From the NCBI GenBank assembly GCA_963761615.1, contig CAVXGU010000003.1, positions 62,001 through 126,000 on the forward strand: a DNA stretch of 64,000 bases, given 5' to 3'. Under the pieces are notes generated by a model, which had not been told where the DNA came from, did not search any database, and saw only the letters and a program-made list of their open reading frames with translations. Shown one piece after another: positions 1 to 10,394 of the stretch. Each line of letters opens with the position of its first letter. The first letter of the stretch is position 1. The stretch is from CAVXGU01 sp963761615 (GTDB lineage: Bacteria; Acidobacteriota; Vicinamibacteria; Vicinamibacterales; CAVVIG01). Both the position numbers and the translations under genes were made by a program.

Positions 1-2
1 CA

Positions 3-326
3 ACGACTGGGTCCCAGCCTGCGTCCCTTATTAGGTGTCCCTCTTGTTCAACGGCGCTGCCATTGGCACTTCTTGGGTCCTTTGGCACATTTCGGTGTCC
101 ACAATGTCACTCAAGGTTGAGAATGTCGACTGCTTACAACGCTGCGACCAATCTTCAGGCCATTGTGTTAACCGCGGCGCTGGCGTACGCCGTTGGAGCG
201 CGGGGATGGATACTAGTTGTCGTAACCATCCTTGGCTTTATCCCCGTCGGAGGCGCTTGGTTTCCATTCAGACGTCGTATTAGTCCAATAAAGTTGCAGC
301 TCGTCGATGAAGGCGAGGACGGCTGA
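3..326 (+). CDS. Zinc-ribbon small membrane protein (5' end outside window)
   Basis: The frame is open from the first bases of the window and encodes two CxxC pairs (CPSC at bases 36-47, CPQC at 96-107) about 20 residues apart, a typical four-cysteine zinc ribbon. A hydrophobic stretch of about 40 residues follows, rich in Ala, Leu, Val and Ile and probably one or two membrane spans, then a short charged tail. No ATG, GTG or TTG occurs in frame before base 63, and a TTG start there would cut off the first CxxC pair, so the true start is probably upstream of the window. No enzymatic function can be assigned. Small zinc-ribbon membrane proteins of this layout are usually annotated only as hypothetical. 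Confidence 0.6.
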   Translation, partial: TTGSQPASLIRCPSCSTALPLALLGSFGTFRCPQCHSRLRMSTAYNAATNLQAIVLTAALAYAVGARGWILVVVTILGFIPVGGAWFPFRRRISPIKLQLVDEGEDG

Positions 327-546
327 CAGTGCCGACTCCGGTGGTTCCGCCAGACGTTGACGAAGCGCACGAGTGTCAGAGAGCAACGCGTGCCCTATCA
401 AACACGTGCTTACTCAAAGACGGTGAGTGAGATATGAATTACCGTCGAATTGTCGTCGCCTTGTCCGGGCCGGGCTGGGACCGAATTCTGCGTATTCTAA
501 TGGGATGCGCCCTTCGGTAGAATCGATCGGAGACTCGGGCTTGTTC

Positions 547-1302
547 ATGAAGTGGCCGCCGCTCCTGATTCTGCTCGCACTGCTCTGGCCCAGGCCCGCG
601 CTCGCCGGTCCGCCCTACCAGCTCGACGATCCTGACGTCATCCCGTTCCACCACTTCGAGTTCTACACGTTCGGCGCGGTCAGCTCGACGCCGGGCGTAG
701 TCGACGCCGGCGCACCGGCGCTGGAGCTCAACTGGAGCGGCGTGCCGAACGTCATGTTCCACTTCGTGGTGTCGTCCGCCGAGGCGATCCCGTCGCAGGG
801 ACCGGACACGGTCGGTCTCGGCGACACGGAGGCCGGGCTGCAGTACCGGTTCGTGGACGAGTCGGCCCACCGTCCCATGATCGGGACCTTCACGATGCTC
901 GAGATTCCCACCGGCAACGCCGATCGCGGACTCGGCGCGGGTGGCTTCTCGATCAAGCTGCCAATCTGGATGCAGAAGAGTGTCGGGGGCTGGACGCTGA
1001 ACTGGGGCGCAGGCGAGAGCCTGACGCGCGTCACGGGCAGCAACGACTATCCGTTCGGTGGCGCCCTCGTGCAACACGACGTCACGAAGCATCTGACGCT
1101 CGGCAGCGAGCTCTTCTATCACGGCGCGCAGGACCCGGGCTCCGAGCACGCGGCCATGATCGATGTCGGCGGATCGTACGGCTTCAGCAACCCCGATCAC
1201 CAGGTGTTGTTCTGCTACGGGCACTCCGTCGCCGGCCAGGCGGAGAACTACGGCTACCTCGCCCTCTACTGGACCTGGGGCCCCAAGGACCCGGGCCGCT
1301 GA
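547..1302 (+). CDS. Exported beta-barrel-like protein (MetA-pathway/transporter type)
   Basis: The 251-residue product starts with a clear signal peptide (MKWPPLLILLALLWPRPALA), so I place the start at ATG 547, not at the earlier in-frame GTG 427 or ATG 505. A GGAG lies about 13 bases upstream. The mature part alternates short hydrophobic strands with Gly/Asn-rich turns, for example VGLGDTEAGLQYRF, and ends in an aromatic-rich strand (YLALYWTWG). This is the usual look of outer-membrane beta-barrel proteins of the phenol MetA-degradation/transporter superfamily. The substrate is unknown. A similar protein is encoded at 19722-20552. Confidence 0.6.
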   Translation: MKWPPLLILLALLWPRPALAGPPYQLDDPDVIPFHHFEFYTFGAVSSTPGVVDAGAPALELNWSGVPNVMFHFVVSSAEAIPSQGPDTVGLGDTEAGLQYRFVDESAHRPMIGTFTMLEIPTGNADRGLGAGGFSIKLPIWMQKSVGGWTLNWGAGESLTRVTGSNDYPFGGALVQHDVTKHLTLGSELFYHGAQDPGSEHAAMIDVGGSYGFSNPDHQVLFCYGHSVAGQAENYGYLALYWTWGPKDPGR

Positions 1303-1321
1303 TCCGGACGGTCGAGACGCG

Positions 1322-1969
1322 CTAGGGCGCGGGCGGCGCGTGGAGCGCCGCGCACGAGGGCGGCAGCACGAAGAGCGACGCCGCGGGCTTGCCGAGCGCC
1401 AGCCGCGTGACTTCCAGCAGCGAGACGTGCTTGTCGTTCTCGAGCTTGACGACCAGGCCGAAGCGCGGGTCGACCCACGCCGTCATGCCGGCGGCGTCAC
1501 CGGGACCGGCAGGCACGGTCAGCATCGTCGTCAGTCCGTCGACCGTGGCGGTGCTGCCTCGCGTCGCGTGCTGCCGGGCGAAGTCGGCCGTCATGTTGGC
1601 CGACGCCAGGAACGGATCCCCCCAGTCGCCGGTGAACGTGGACGTCGTGCACGGCTCGGCCGGGTCGGCGAGATCCCACGTGTGGTTGGTGTGTGCGGAC
1701 AGATCGAAGACCGATCGTGCGTGCACGCCGGCCGATCCGCCGGTCCGCGCCGGCATCGCCGTCTCGACCATCGCCTTCGAGCCGTCGCGCGCGATCTCGA
1801 TCTGCTGCCCCGGGACGATCAGCGAGCTGGTCTCGGTGAGCGTGTAGGCGTCCGGCGGCGCCGATTGCGCGGCGGCGGTGCCGCCCCCTGCGACAAGCAC
1901 CGCGACACCCAGGGCGATTGCGAGATGACGAGTCAGGTGGCTGCGAAACCGAAGCGGCTGTATCGACAT
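1322..1969 (-). CDS. Exported protein of unknown function, possibly LolA-fold
   Basis: The product is about 215 residues. ATG 1969 gives an N-terminal signal peptide with an Arg-rich n-region and the core LAIALGVAVLVAGGGTAAAQ. A TTG six bases upstream is the alternative start. The mature protein is a mostly beta protein with phrases such as GQQIEIARDGSKAMVE, DGLTTMLTVP and AWVDPRFGLVVKLEN, reminiscent of LolA/LolB-like or DUF2092-type periplasmic proteins, but I cannot name a family with confidence. It is divergent from the Fur-family regulator and shares its 47-base intergenic region. The C terminus converges with the upstream beta-barrel gene (19-base gap). Confidence 0.55.
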   Translation of the reverse strand: MSIQPLRFRSHLTRHLAIALGVAVLVAGGGTAAAQSAPPDAYTLTETSSLIVPGQQIEIARDGSKAMVETAMPARTGGSAGVHARSVFDLSAHTNHTWDLADPAEPCTTSTFTGDWGDPFLASANMTADFARQHATRGSTATVDGLTTMLTVPAGPGDAAGMTAWVDPRFGLVVKLENDKHVSLLEVTRLALGKPAASLFVLPPSCAALHAPPAP

Positions 1970-1982
1970 GAGCAAATATTTG

Positions 1983-1993
1983 ATTGATTCAAT
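1983..1993. promoter_or_regulatory. Candidate Fur/PerR-type operator
   Basis: The short intergenic region between the divergent exported-protein gene and the Fur-family gene is strikingly AT-rich for this genome. It contains an 11-base palindrome, ATTGATTCAAT, flanked by further ATTTGATTG and TTTTGATCT runs. Fur and PerR boxes are AT-rich inverted repeats, and Fur-family genes next to katG are commonly autoregulated. Assignment is by position and composition only. Confidence 0.3.
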
Positions 1994-2016
1994 GTTTTGA
2001 TCTAATCTCTCGAGCC

Positions 2017-2442
2017 ATGCTTTCCGATCCGGCCGACCTCCTTCGTCAACATGGCATCCAGGTGACGGCGCAGCGGCTCGCAGTTTTGCGAGCTGTCAGC
2101 GCTCAACCCCACATCACGGCCGACGGCGTCGCCGAGGTATCCCGGGCGGAGATTGGCGCGATCTCGCTCCAATCTGTATATGACGCGCTCGGCGTCCTGG
2201 TGGCCGAAGGCCTCGTGCGCCGGATCCAGCCCGCCGGGTCCCCGGCGCGGTTCGAAGCCCGCGTGGGCGACAACCATCATCACGTGATCTGTCGCATCTG
2301 CGGTCGGACCGCCGATGTCGACTGCGCCGTGGGAGCTGCGCCCTGTCTCAGGGCCACCGATGACATGGGCTACGAGATCGACGAGGCCGAGGTGATCTAC
2401 TGGGGTCGGTGCCCGGAGTGCGCGTCCCGGGCTCGCACGTGA
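2017..2442 (+). CDS. Fur-family metal/peroxide regulator (FurA/PerR-like)
   Basis: This 141-residue protein has the Fur winged-helix layout. The N-terminal DNA-binding domain contains GIQVTAQRLAVLRAV and SLQSVYDALGVLVAEGLVRR. The C-terminal metal domain has the HHHVICRICG segment and a second CPEC, giving the two CxxC pairs of the structural zinc site. The start at ATG 2017 fits the usual family start just before the first helix. It lies 114 bases upstream of katG on the same strand, the classic furA-katG arrangement, so it most likely senses peroxide or iron and represses katG and itself. Regulation of katG is inference from context. Confidence 0.88.
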   Translation: MLSDPADLLRQHGIQVTAQRLAVLRAVSAQPHITADGVAEVSRAEIGAISLQSVYDALGVLVAEGLVRRIQPAGSPARFEARVGDNHHHVICRICGRTADVDCAVGAAPCLRATDDMGYEIDEAEVIYWGRCPECASRART

Positions 2443-2556
2443 CCCTGCCTCACGTCTTCGAAACGAGGGTGTCGACGCCGCCGAAGACTTCCAGCTCGGG
2501 CGCCGCCGATCGTCCGCGCGCCTGACCACCACATTGCGATCAGAGGAGAAAACGAC

Positions 2557-4821
<2,265 letters not shown>

Positions 4822-4842
4822 TCTGGCGCCCGGTTTCCCCAC

Positions 4843-4874
4843 GGCGGATCGAGCTCACGCGGGCTCGATCCGCC
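4843..4874. terminator. Bidirectional hairpin terminator between convergent genes
   Basis: A perfect 12-base inverted repeat (GGCGGATCGAGC / GCTCGATCCGCC) with an 8-base loop sits 21 bases after the katG stop and 40 bases before the end of the convergent minus-strand gene. It has no T-tract on either side. Position between convergent genes and stem strength support a two-way terminator. Confidence 0.6.
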
Positions 4875-4914
4875 ACCCATGGCGATCGGACGCGTCGCGC
4901 GCGCGCGTCGACGC

Positions 4915-5727
4915 TCACGCCTGGCCCGTCGTGATCGGCCGGCGCTGGAGCAGGAACAGGTCGGCGCCGTCGAACGCCCACTCGAGATCCTGGTCACCGC
5001 CGTAGACCTGCTCGCACCGCTCCGCCAGGCGATTGAGCGCCGTCAGCTGTCCATCGTCCAGGCAAAGCGTCTGCGCGCGAGCCTCGTCGAGCTCGACGTG
5101 TTCGGTGCCGCCGCCGGCGCTGCGCCGGATGAGGAGGTCCTTGTACCCCGGCGTTCGCTCGAGCACGGTCCCGTCCCGGGCGACACGGAAGCGATCGGGT
5201 GTGACGAGGCCGGCGACAACCGCTTCGCCGAGGCCCCACGCCGCCTCGATCACGCGGACGTCCTCGCCGCTCATCGGGTCGCGGCTGAACAGCACACCGG
5301 CCGCCGAGGGCTCGACCATGCGCTGCACGACGATGCCGACCTGCGGGGCGCCGGCAATGCCCAGGCGCGCCCGGTACGCGAGCGCCGAGTCGGTCCGGCC
5401 GGATGCCCAGACCGCACGCACGGCTTCGACGATCGCGCCGAGCTCCGGCTCGACGTGGAGGAGCGTGGCGTGCTGTCCCGCGAAGCTCGCGCCCGCGGAG
5501 TCTTCCCCGACGGCCGACGATCGAACGGCAACGGGCCGCGAGAGGGTCGAGACGACGAGCCGCAGCTCCTCGAGCGCCGGCCGGTCGCCCTGCACGAGGC
5601 GGTCGACCCACGCGGCCGCAAGCGCGAACCCGTCCGGAACGGGCAGACCGGCTCTGAGCGCCTCGCCCAGCTGGACGGCCTTTCCCCCGAACGACGCGAC
5701 GTCGACCGCTTCGCGAAGTGCGATCAC
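4915..5727 (-). CDS. Stand-alone PEP synthase/PPDK N-terminal ATP-binding domain
   Basis: The 270-residue product matches only the pyruvate phosphate dikinase/PEP synthase ATP-grasp domain. Features are GGKAVQLGEALRAGLPVPDG at the N terminus, VAVRSSAVGEDSAGASFAGQ, FSRDPMSGEDV, the WGLGEAVV strand and the closing DLEWAFDGADLFLLQRRPIT. The phosphohistidine and PEP/pyruvate domains of a full enzyme (over 750 residues) are absent. I take GTG 5727 as the start because arsC occupies the DNA upstream and a GGGAGAG motif precedes it. It is the last gene after arsR-aqpS-arsC (41-base gap), so it is probably cotranscribed with the arsenic genes. It could be half of a split phosphotransferase or a degenerate ATP-binding subunit. 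The substrate is unknown. Confidence 0.8.
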   Translation of the reverse strand: MIALREAVDVASFGGKAVQLGEALRAGLPVPDGFALAAAWVDRLVQGDRPALEELRLVVSTLSRPVAVRSSAVGEDSAGASFAGQHATLLHVEPELGAIVEAVRAVWASGRTDSALAYRARLGIAGAPQVGIVVQRMVEPSAAGVLFSRDPMSGEDVRVIEAAWGLGEAVVAGLVTPDRFRVARDGTVLERTPGYKDLLIRRSAGGGTEHVELDEARAQTLCLDDGQLTALNRLAERCEQVYGGDQDLEWAFDGADLFLLQRRPITTGQA

Positions 5728-5768
5728 TGGATCACCGCCTCTCCCATCGTGCCATCGACGCGCACGCG

Positions 5769-6302
5769 TCAGGCTTCGGGGACGCGTGCGCCCGGCGAGC
5801 TGTCCACGCTGGTCCGGGCTCCGCCAATCGCGTCGAGTTGCCGCTTGAGGGCCATCCGATCCAGAGCTTCGAGACGCAGACTGGTGAAGATCTTGATGCG
5901 GTTGTCGAGCTCGCGGAAGGCGGTGTTGAACGCCCGCGCCTTTTGGGCGTCCGTGCCCTCGACGGCGGCGGGATCCGCGATCCCCCAGTGCGCCGTCATC
6001 GGCTGTCCCGGCCAGACGGGGCACATTTCCTGCGCCGCCCGGTCGCACACGGTGAAGACGAAGTCGAGATGGGGCGCGTCAGGCGTGGAGAACTCGTCCC
6101 AGCTCTTGCTTCGCAGGTGCGCCGTCGGCAGATGGCTCCGCTCGAGCACCTCGAGGGCCATCGGGTGCACGGCGCCCCTGGGATGGCTCCCGGCGCTGTA
6201 GGCCTGGAAGCGTCCTTTTCCCCACGAGTTGAGCAGGGCTTCGGCCATGATGCTTCGCGCGGAATTGCCGGTGCAGAGAAAGAGCACGTTGTAGCGTTTC
6301 AT
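5769..6302 (-). CDS. arsC: Arsenate reductase ArsC, low-molecular-weight phosphatase type
   Basis: The 177-residue enzyme reduces arsenate to arsenite in the cytoplasm. It has the LMW tyrosine-phosphatase P-loop CTGNSARS (Cys10 to Ser17), the redox cysteines Cys86 and Cys94 in VCDRAAQEMCPVWPG, and an Asp110-Pro acid loop, the arrangement of thioredoxin- or glutaredoxin-coupled ArsC. The start ATG 6302 has a GAGGGAG ribosome site that overlaps the end of aqpS (8-base gap). The C terminus carries about 20 extra Ser/Ala/Pro-rich residues. It is the third gene of the arsR operon. The arsenite produced would leave through the adjacent aquaglyceroporin. Confidence 0.93.
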   Translation of the reverse strand: MKRYNVLFLCTGNSARSIMAEALLNSWGKGRFQAYSAGSHPRGAVHPMALEVLERSHLPTAHLRSKSWDEFSTPDAPHLDFVFTVCDRAAQEMCPVWPGQPMTAHWGIADPAAVEGTDAQKARAFNTAFRELDNRIKIFTSLRLEALDRMALKRQLDAIGGARTSVDSSPGARVPEA

Positions 6303-6310
6303 CGACTCCC

Positions 6311-7054
6311 TCACGCGGACGCTGGGCGAGCCCGGTGATCGTCTCCGTGCGGAACGACGACGGCGGCTGCCGAGCGCGGCAGCGTGGGCACGAGCCAGCG
6401 AAAGAGGATCGTGGCCGCCGCCGCCCCGACGGTCTGCGCCAGCAGGAAGGCGGGCACGTCGACCGGACGGATTCCCGTGAACGTATTCGTCGTCATCCTG
6501 GCGAGCGTCACGGCAGGATTCGCGAACGAGGTGGACGCCGTGAACCAGTACGCGGCCGTGATGTAGGCGCCGACCGCGAACGGCACCGCATCGGATCGCC
6601 GCCTGGCGCAGCCCCAGATGACGGCCAGGAGGCCGAAGGTCGCGACGCCCTCGCTGAGCGCCTGCGGGAAGCCAGCCCGCACGTGGGTCGACCACGCCAG
6701 CAGCGGCTCGCCGAACATCGCGTTCGCCAGGGCGACGCCGACGAACGCGCCCGCGACCTGCGCCGGGACGTAGGCGGCGAGCTCGCGCCACCCCATCCCG
6801 CCCTGCGTCGCGTCGGCCACGGAGACCGCGGGGTTGAAGTGGGCCCCGGAGATCGGCCCGAAGGTCAGAATCAGGGCGACGAGGGCGGCCCCGGTCGCCA
6901 CCGTGTTCGCCAGGAGCGCGACGGCGACGTTTCCGCCGGCGAGCCGGTCGCCCATGATGCCGGACCCGACCACGGCGGCCAGGAGGAGCGCCGTGCCGAC
7001 GGCCTCGCTGGCGGCGCGACGGCCGAGCGTCACGCGCTCCGGGTCGGCGCTCAC
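6311..7054 (-). CDS. aqpS: Arsenite-channel aquaglyceroporin (AqpS-type MIP protein)
   Basis: The 247-residue membrane protein of the major intrinsic protein family has two half-repeats, each with an Asn-Pro-Ala box (HFNPAVS, residues 74-76; FANPAVT, 179-181), and about six membrane spans. GTG 7054 overlaps the arsR stop in a GTGA junction, implying translational coupling. The order arsR-aqpS-arsC matches the Sinorhizobium meliloti type of arsenic operon, in which AqpS lets arsenite made by ArsC flow out, replacing an energy-driven ArsB pump. The same superfamily annotation could be a general glycerol channel, but context argues for arsenite. Confidence 0.88.
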   Translation of the reverse strand: MSADPERVTLGRRAASEAVGTALLLAAVVGSGIMGDRLAGGNVAVALLANTVATGAALVALILTFGPISGAHFNPAVSVADATQGGMGWRELAAYVPAQVAGAFVGVALANAMFGEPLLAWSTHVRAGFPQALSEGVATFGLLAVIWGCARRRSDAVPFAVGAYITAAYWFTASTSFANPAVTLARMTTNTFTGIRPVDVPAFLLAQTVGAAAATILFRWLVPTLPRSAAAVVVPHGDDHRARPASA

Positions 7055-7389
7055 GCCTTGCACAGCGCCAGAACCTGACGCCCCTTGACGGCCTTGTTGC
7101 GCGTGCAGCACTCGGCGTAGAGGAACGTCAGGAGGTCCTGGAGCGCCCCGGCATTGGCGCGGTAGCGAATGAAGGCCTTCTCCCGCGTGGCCGTCACCAG
7201 TTCGTCGTGTTTCAGCTTGTCCAGGTGGTGCGACAGGGTGGAGCCGGCGATCCCGAGCTCCTGCTGGATTTCACCGACGACCAGTCCGTCCGGGTGCGCC
7301 GACAGCAGGAGGCGCATGATCGCCAGGCGCGGTTCGGCGCCGAGCGCGGCGAACATGTCCGCGAATCGCGTGAGGGTCTCGCCAGGCAT
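7051..7389 (-). CDS. arsR: ArsR-family arsenic-responsive repressor
   Basis: The 112-residue winged-helix repressor has the helix-turn-helix ELGIAGSTLSHHLDKLKHD and a C-terminal Cys pair (YAECCTRNK) that could bind arsenite, as in the C-terminal-site ArsR subgroup. The start ATG 7389 is only two bases downstream of a 28-base palindrome and has no ribosome site. The predicted transcription start falls at or within a base or two of the ATG, so a leaderless message is likely. ATG 7356 is an alternative start but also lacks a ribosome site. It heads the arsR-aqpS-arsC operon and would repress it until arsenite binds. Confidence 0.92.
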   Translation of the reverse strand: MPGETLTRFADMFAALGAEPRLAIMRLLLSAHPDGLVVGEIQQELGIAGSTLSHHLDKLKHDELVTATREKAFIRYRANAGALQDLLTFLYAECCTRNKAVKGRQVLALCKA

Positions 7390-7391
7390 AC

Positions 7392-7426
7392 CGGTATTTC
7401 TACAATTGTAGAAATACCGATGTCAA
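7392..7426 (-). promoter_or_regulatory. ars operon promoter overlapped by ArsR palindrome
   Basis: On the minus strand a perfect -35 TTGACA (7426-7421) is followed after 18 bases by TAGAAA (7402-7397) as -10, putting the transcription start at about the arsR ATG (7389). The whole spacer and -10 are covered by a perfect 28-base palindrome (7392-7419, half-site CGGTATTTCTACAA), the expected geometry for an ArsR operator that blocks RNA polymerase. Confidence 0.8.
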
Positions 7427-7453
7427 GCGCGGGGCCGGCGGACGCCGGCCGGG

Positions 7454-8590
7454 TCAGGCCGCCCGGAATCCCTCGACCACCACGTGCTCGATGGGCGAGG
7501 GCAGGAGCTGCTGAATCGCGCGCAGCAGCGGCCGCTCCGACGGGGTCAGGAAGGAGACGGCGCGGCCGGAGGCGCCGGCACGGCCCGTGCGGCCCACGCG
7601 ATGAACGTAGTCCTCGGCGACGAGCGGCAGGTCGAAGTTCACGACCAGCGGCAGCTGCGGGATGTCGAGGCCGCGCGCGGCGATGTCGGTCGCCACCAGG
7701 ACGGCCACCCGCCCCGACACGAAGTCGGCCAGCGATCGGCGCCGCGCGCCCTGGGCCTTGTTGCCGTGAATGACGGCCACGCGGAGGCCGTGGTCCGCGA
7801 GGTGCCGGCCCACGCGGTCGGCGCCGCGCTTCGTCTTGCAGAAGACCAGGGTCTGTCCCGTGGGCGGCTGCGTCAGCACCTGCACCAGCAGCGCGCGCTT
7901 GCGGTCGAGCGACACCGGATGCACGCGATGCGTCACCGTCGGCGCCACGGTCTCGCGCGCGGACAGGTCGACGCGCTCCGGATGGCGCGTGAACTCCGCG
8001 CACAGGTGTTCGACGGCCGCCGGGAGCGTCGCCGAGAACAGAAGCGTCTGCCGCTGGCGGGGCAGGACCGCGAGCAGGCGACGAAGCGCCGGCAGGAAGC
8101 CCATGTCGAGCATGCGGTCCGCTTCGTCGAGCGTGAGGATCTCGATCGCGGAGAGGTCGACCGTGCGATGCTGCAGGTGATCGATGAGCCGGCCCGGCGT
8201 GGCCACGATGATGTCCGTCCCGCGCCGCAGATCCCGCACCTGGCGGGCCATGGAGTCACCGCCGACGATCTCCGCGACGCGGACCCGGACCGGCGCGCCG
8301 TAGGTCGCCAGCGCGCGTCCCACCTGGGCCGTCAACTCGCGCGTCGGCAGGAGCACGAGGCCGCGGGGGGCGCCGGTCGTCCTGCGAGGCCCGCGCAGCA
8401 GCAGGCGATCGATCATCGGCAGGCCGAAGGCGGCCGTCTTGCCGGTGCCGGTCTGGGCGCGTGCCACCACGTCGGAGCCGGCCAGCACGAGAGGAATGGA
8501 TGCGGACTGCACGGGCGTGGGCTGGCGATACCCCAGTCCGACGAGCGGCGTGCACAGGGAGGGCGTGAGCCCGAGCTTCGAAAACGGCAT
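7454..8590 (-). CDS. DEAD-box ATP-dependent RNA helicase (RhlE-like)
   Basis: The 378-residue two-domain helicase has Q-motif TPVQ, motif I AQTGTGKT, Ia PTRELT, GG, Ib TPGR, II DEAD, III SAT, IV FCKTK, V ATDIAARGLDIP and VI HRVGRTGR, all intact. It lacks the long basic or Gly-rich C-terminal tail found in many RhlE or CsdA proteins and stops about 20 residues after motif VI. Such helicases remodel RNA in ribosome assembly and decay. The 242 bases upstream have no gene and could hold a long 5' leader, as seen for cold-induced helicases, but I see no specific motif there. Confidence 0.93.
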   Translation of the reverse strand: MPFSKLGLTPSLCTPLVGLGYRQPTPVQSASIPLVLAGSDVVARAQTGTGKTAAFGLPMIDRLLLRGPRRTTGAPRGLVLLPTRELTAQVGRALATYGAPVRVRVAEIVGGDSMARQVRDLRRGTDIIVATPGRLIDHLQHRTVDLSAIEILTLDEADRMLDMGFLPALRRLLAVLPRQRQTLLFSATLPAAVEHLCAEFTRHPERVDLSARETVAPTVTHRVHPVSLDRKRALLVQVLTQPPTGQTLVFCKTKRGADRVGRHLADHGLRVAVIHGNKAQGARRRSLADFVSGRVAVLVATDIAARGLDIPQLPLVVNFDLPLVAEDYVHRVGRTGRAGASGRAVSFLTPSERPLLRAIQQLLPSPIEHVVVEGFRAA

Positions 8591-8832
8591 TGATTGATGT
8601 ACCTCTGCTGCCCGGCGCGCGTCCGCGCGCCCGACTCGAATACCTTGGAGACACGACGACGCCAGAAAGGCGTACGCCGCAGCGACGGAGCAGAAACTCC
8701 GAGCGGATGTCTGCTCGAGGCTAAGAGTTTGAGGAGGAGCGAGTCAGAAGAGGCTCGTCGCGCCTACAGACGGCAGAGCACCGGAAGAAATCCGAAGTCT
8801 CATGATACCACACTGCGAGACGCGCCTCGACG

Positions 8833-10386
8833 TCAGGAGATGACGGGCAGCCTGTACCCGTCCGCCCGGGAGGATTCCGACACGGCCAGCGGATCCGCGA
8901 GGTCCGGCATCGGCGCGGCCACGAACAGCCGGCGGACCACTCTCGCCAGCCAGCGCGCCCGGCGCGCCGAGTCGGCCACGCGGGCGCTGTCGGTCGCGAT
9001 GCCCGTGTTGGCGTACATCTGCCGGTACAGTCTCGAGATCACGACGAAGGCCATTCGCCCGCGCCAGGACTTGACGCATGCCGAGCGCTTCCAGATGGCC
9101 GGCAGCGCATAGAAGCGATCCCAGACCTGCTGCGTGCCCTCCCGAATGGCGTCCGCGGACATCGTCGGATGCGGCGTGTACACCTTGGGCCGGGCGTTCG
9201 GGGGAATGAGCCAGTAGCGCCCGAGCGGCACCCCGTCGACTTCCGCCGTTGCCGCCGGCTGCTTTTCCCACTTCAAGAAGTCGAGGGTTCCGGGAAAGGG
9301 CGTGAGCATGACGAACTGCGCGAACGTGATGCCGCTCTGGATGGCGAGATCGGCGGTGGCTGCGAACGTGTCGCTCCGGTCGGTCGGGAGCCCGAAGATG
9401 AACGACCCGAGGACGTGCACGCCGCTCTCGCGAAACGCCTGCAGGCGCGCGACGAGCGCATCCCCCGCGTCGTTGAAGTTCTTGTAGACGGCCTTCAAGC
9501 CCTCGGGCGTGACCGACTCGACGCCGACGAGCGCCCCGCGGATTCTCGCCCGGCGCATCGCCGCGAGAAACTCGGGATCCTCGGCCGCCTCCATGGTGAT
9601 CTGCGTGAAGAACACCATGTCGTGCGGCAGCTGCTCGAGAGCGGCCATCAGTTCGAAGCGCTCCTGCCGAATCGCCGACAGCCGGTCGAACTCCTCCCGG
9701 TCGGTGCGGCGATCCGCCGCCGCCAGGTCGGTCAGCGTCACGGGATAGAAGTTGTCGTCGGCGAGCGCGATGAACCGGAACCCCTTGCGTCGGAGCTCCA
9801 CGACTTCGCGGACGACCGCGGCCACGCGGCGCTGGCGCGGCTCCTGGCCGTCGGTCCGCCAGACGGAACAGAACGAGCAGTGCTTGGGGCACCCGCGCAC
9901 CGTCTGCACCGATCCCCACATGTAGCGGCCCTCGGGCAGCAGATCCCACCGCGCCGACAGGAACGCGTCGCCCCCGATCCGGCCGCCGTCGTAGGTCGGC
10001 TGCGGCGCACCGCTCGTGCAGTCGGCGAGGACCTGCGGCCAGATGCGGTCGCCGTCGCCGGTGACGACGCTGTCCGCCGAGCCGCGCTGGATCACCTCGT
10101 CGGGAAACAGCGTCGCGTGGATGCCGCCGAACACGACGTGCGCGCCGCGGGCGCGAGCCATCCGAGCCACCGCGTAGCCCCGAAGCGCATTGGACGTGTG
10201 GATCCCGATGCCCACCACATCGCCGGAGGCGACCGTCTCGGGGTCGAAGGCCTCCAACGTCTCATCGACCAGGGTCGGCGTGCCGTATTGCTCCGGCGTG
10301 GCTGCGGCGAGGACGTAGAGCCACCGCGGCGTGATGACGGCGGTTCCAAAGGACAGGTCGCTGGGATTTACAAGGTGTACACGCAC
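8833..10386 (-). CDS. B12-binding radical SAM protein
   Basis: The 517-residue product combines an N-terminal cobalamin-binding-like Rossmann domain (residues about 1-150, VVGIGIHTSNALRGYAVARM, GGIHATLFPDE) with a radical SAM core. The cluster motif CPKHCSFC follows VQTVRG, with downstream elements ALADDNFYP and IRGALVGVESVTPEGL. The C-terminal 170 residues resemble the DUF4070 region found in HpnP/BchE-like enzymes. The family carries out methylations or cyclisations of lipids, porphyrins and natural products. The substrate here is unknown. The start is GTG 10386, 8 bases after the M56 peptidase gene, so it appears to be the third gene of a blaI-M56 operon. Confidence 0.85.
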   Translation of the reverse strand: MRVHLVNPSDLSFGTAVITPRWLYVLAAATPEQYGTPTLVDETLEAFDPETVASGDVVGIGIHTSNALRGYAVARMARARGAHVVFGGIHATLFPDEVIQRGSADSVVTGDGDRIWPQVLADCTSGAPQPTYDGGRIGGDAFLSARWDLLPEGRYMWGSVQTVRGCPKHCSFCSVWRTDGQEPRQRRVAAVVREVVELRRKGFRFIALADDNFYPVTLTDLAAADRRTDREEFDRLSAIRQERFELMAALEQLPHDMVFFTQITMEAAEDPEFLAAMRRARIRGALVGVESVTPEGLKAVYKNFNDAGDALVARLQAFRESGVHVLGSFIFGLPTDRSDTFAATADLAIQSGITFAQFVMLTPFPGTLDFLKWEKQPAATAEVDGVPLGRYWLIPPNARPKVYTPHPTMSADAIREGTQQVWDRFYALPAIWKRSACVKSWRGRMAFVVISRLYRQMYANTGIATDSARVADSARRARWLARVVRRLFVAAPMPDLADPLAVSESSRADGYRLPVIS

Positions 10387-10394
10387 TGGAACCC

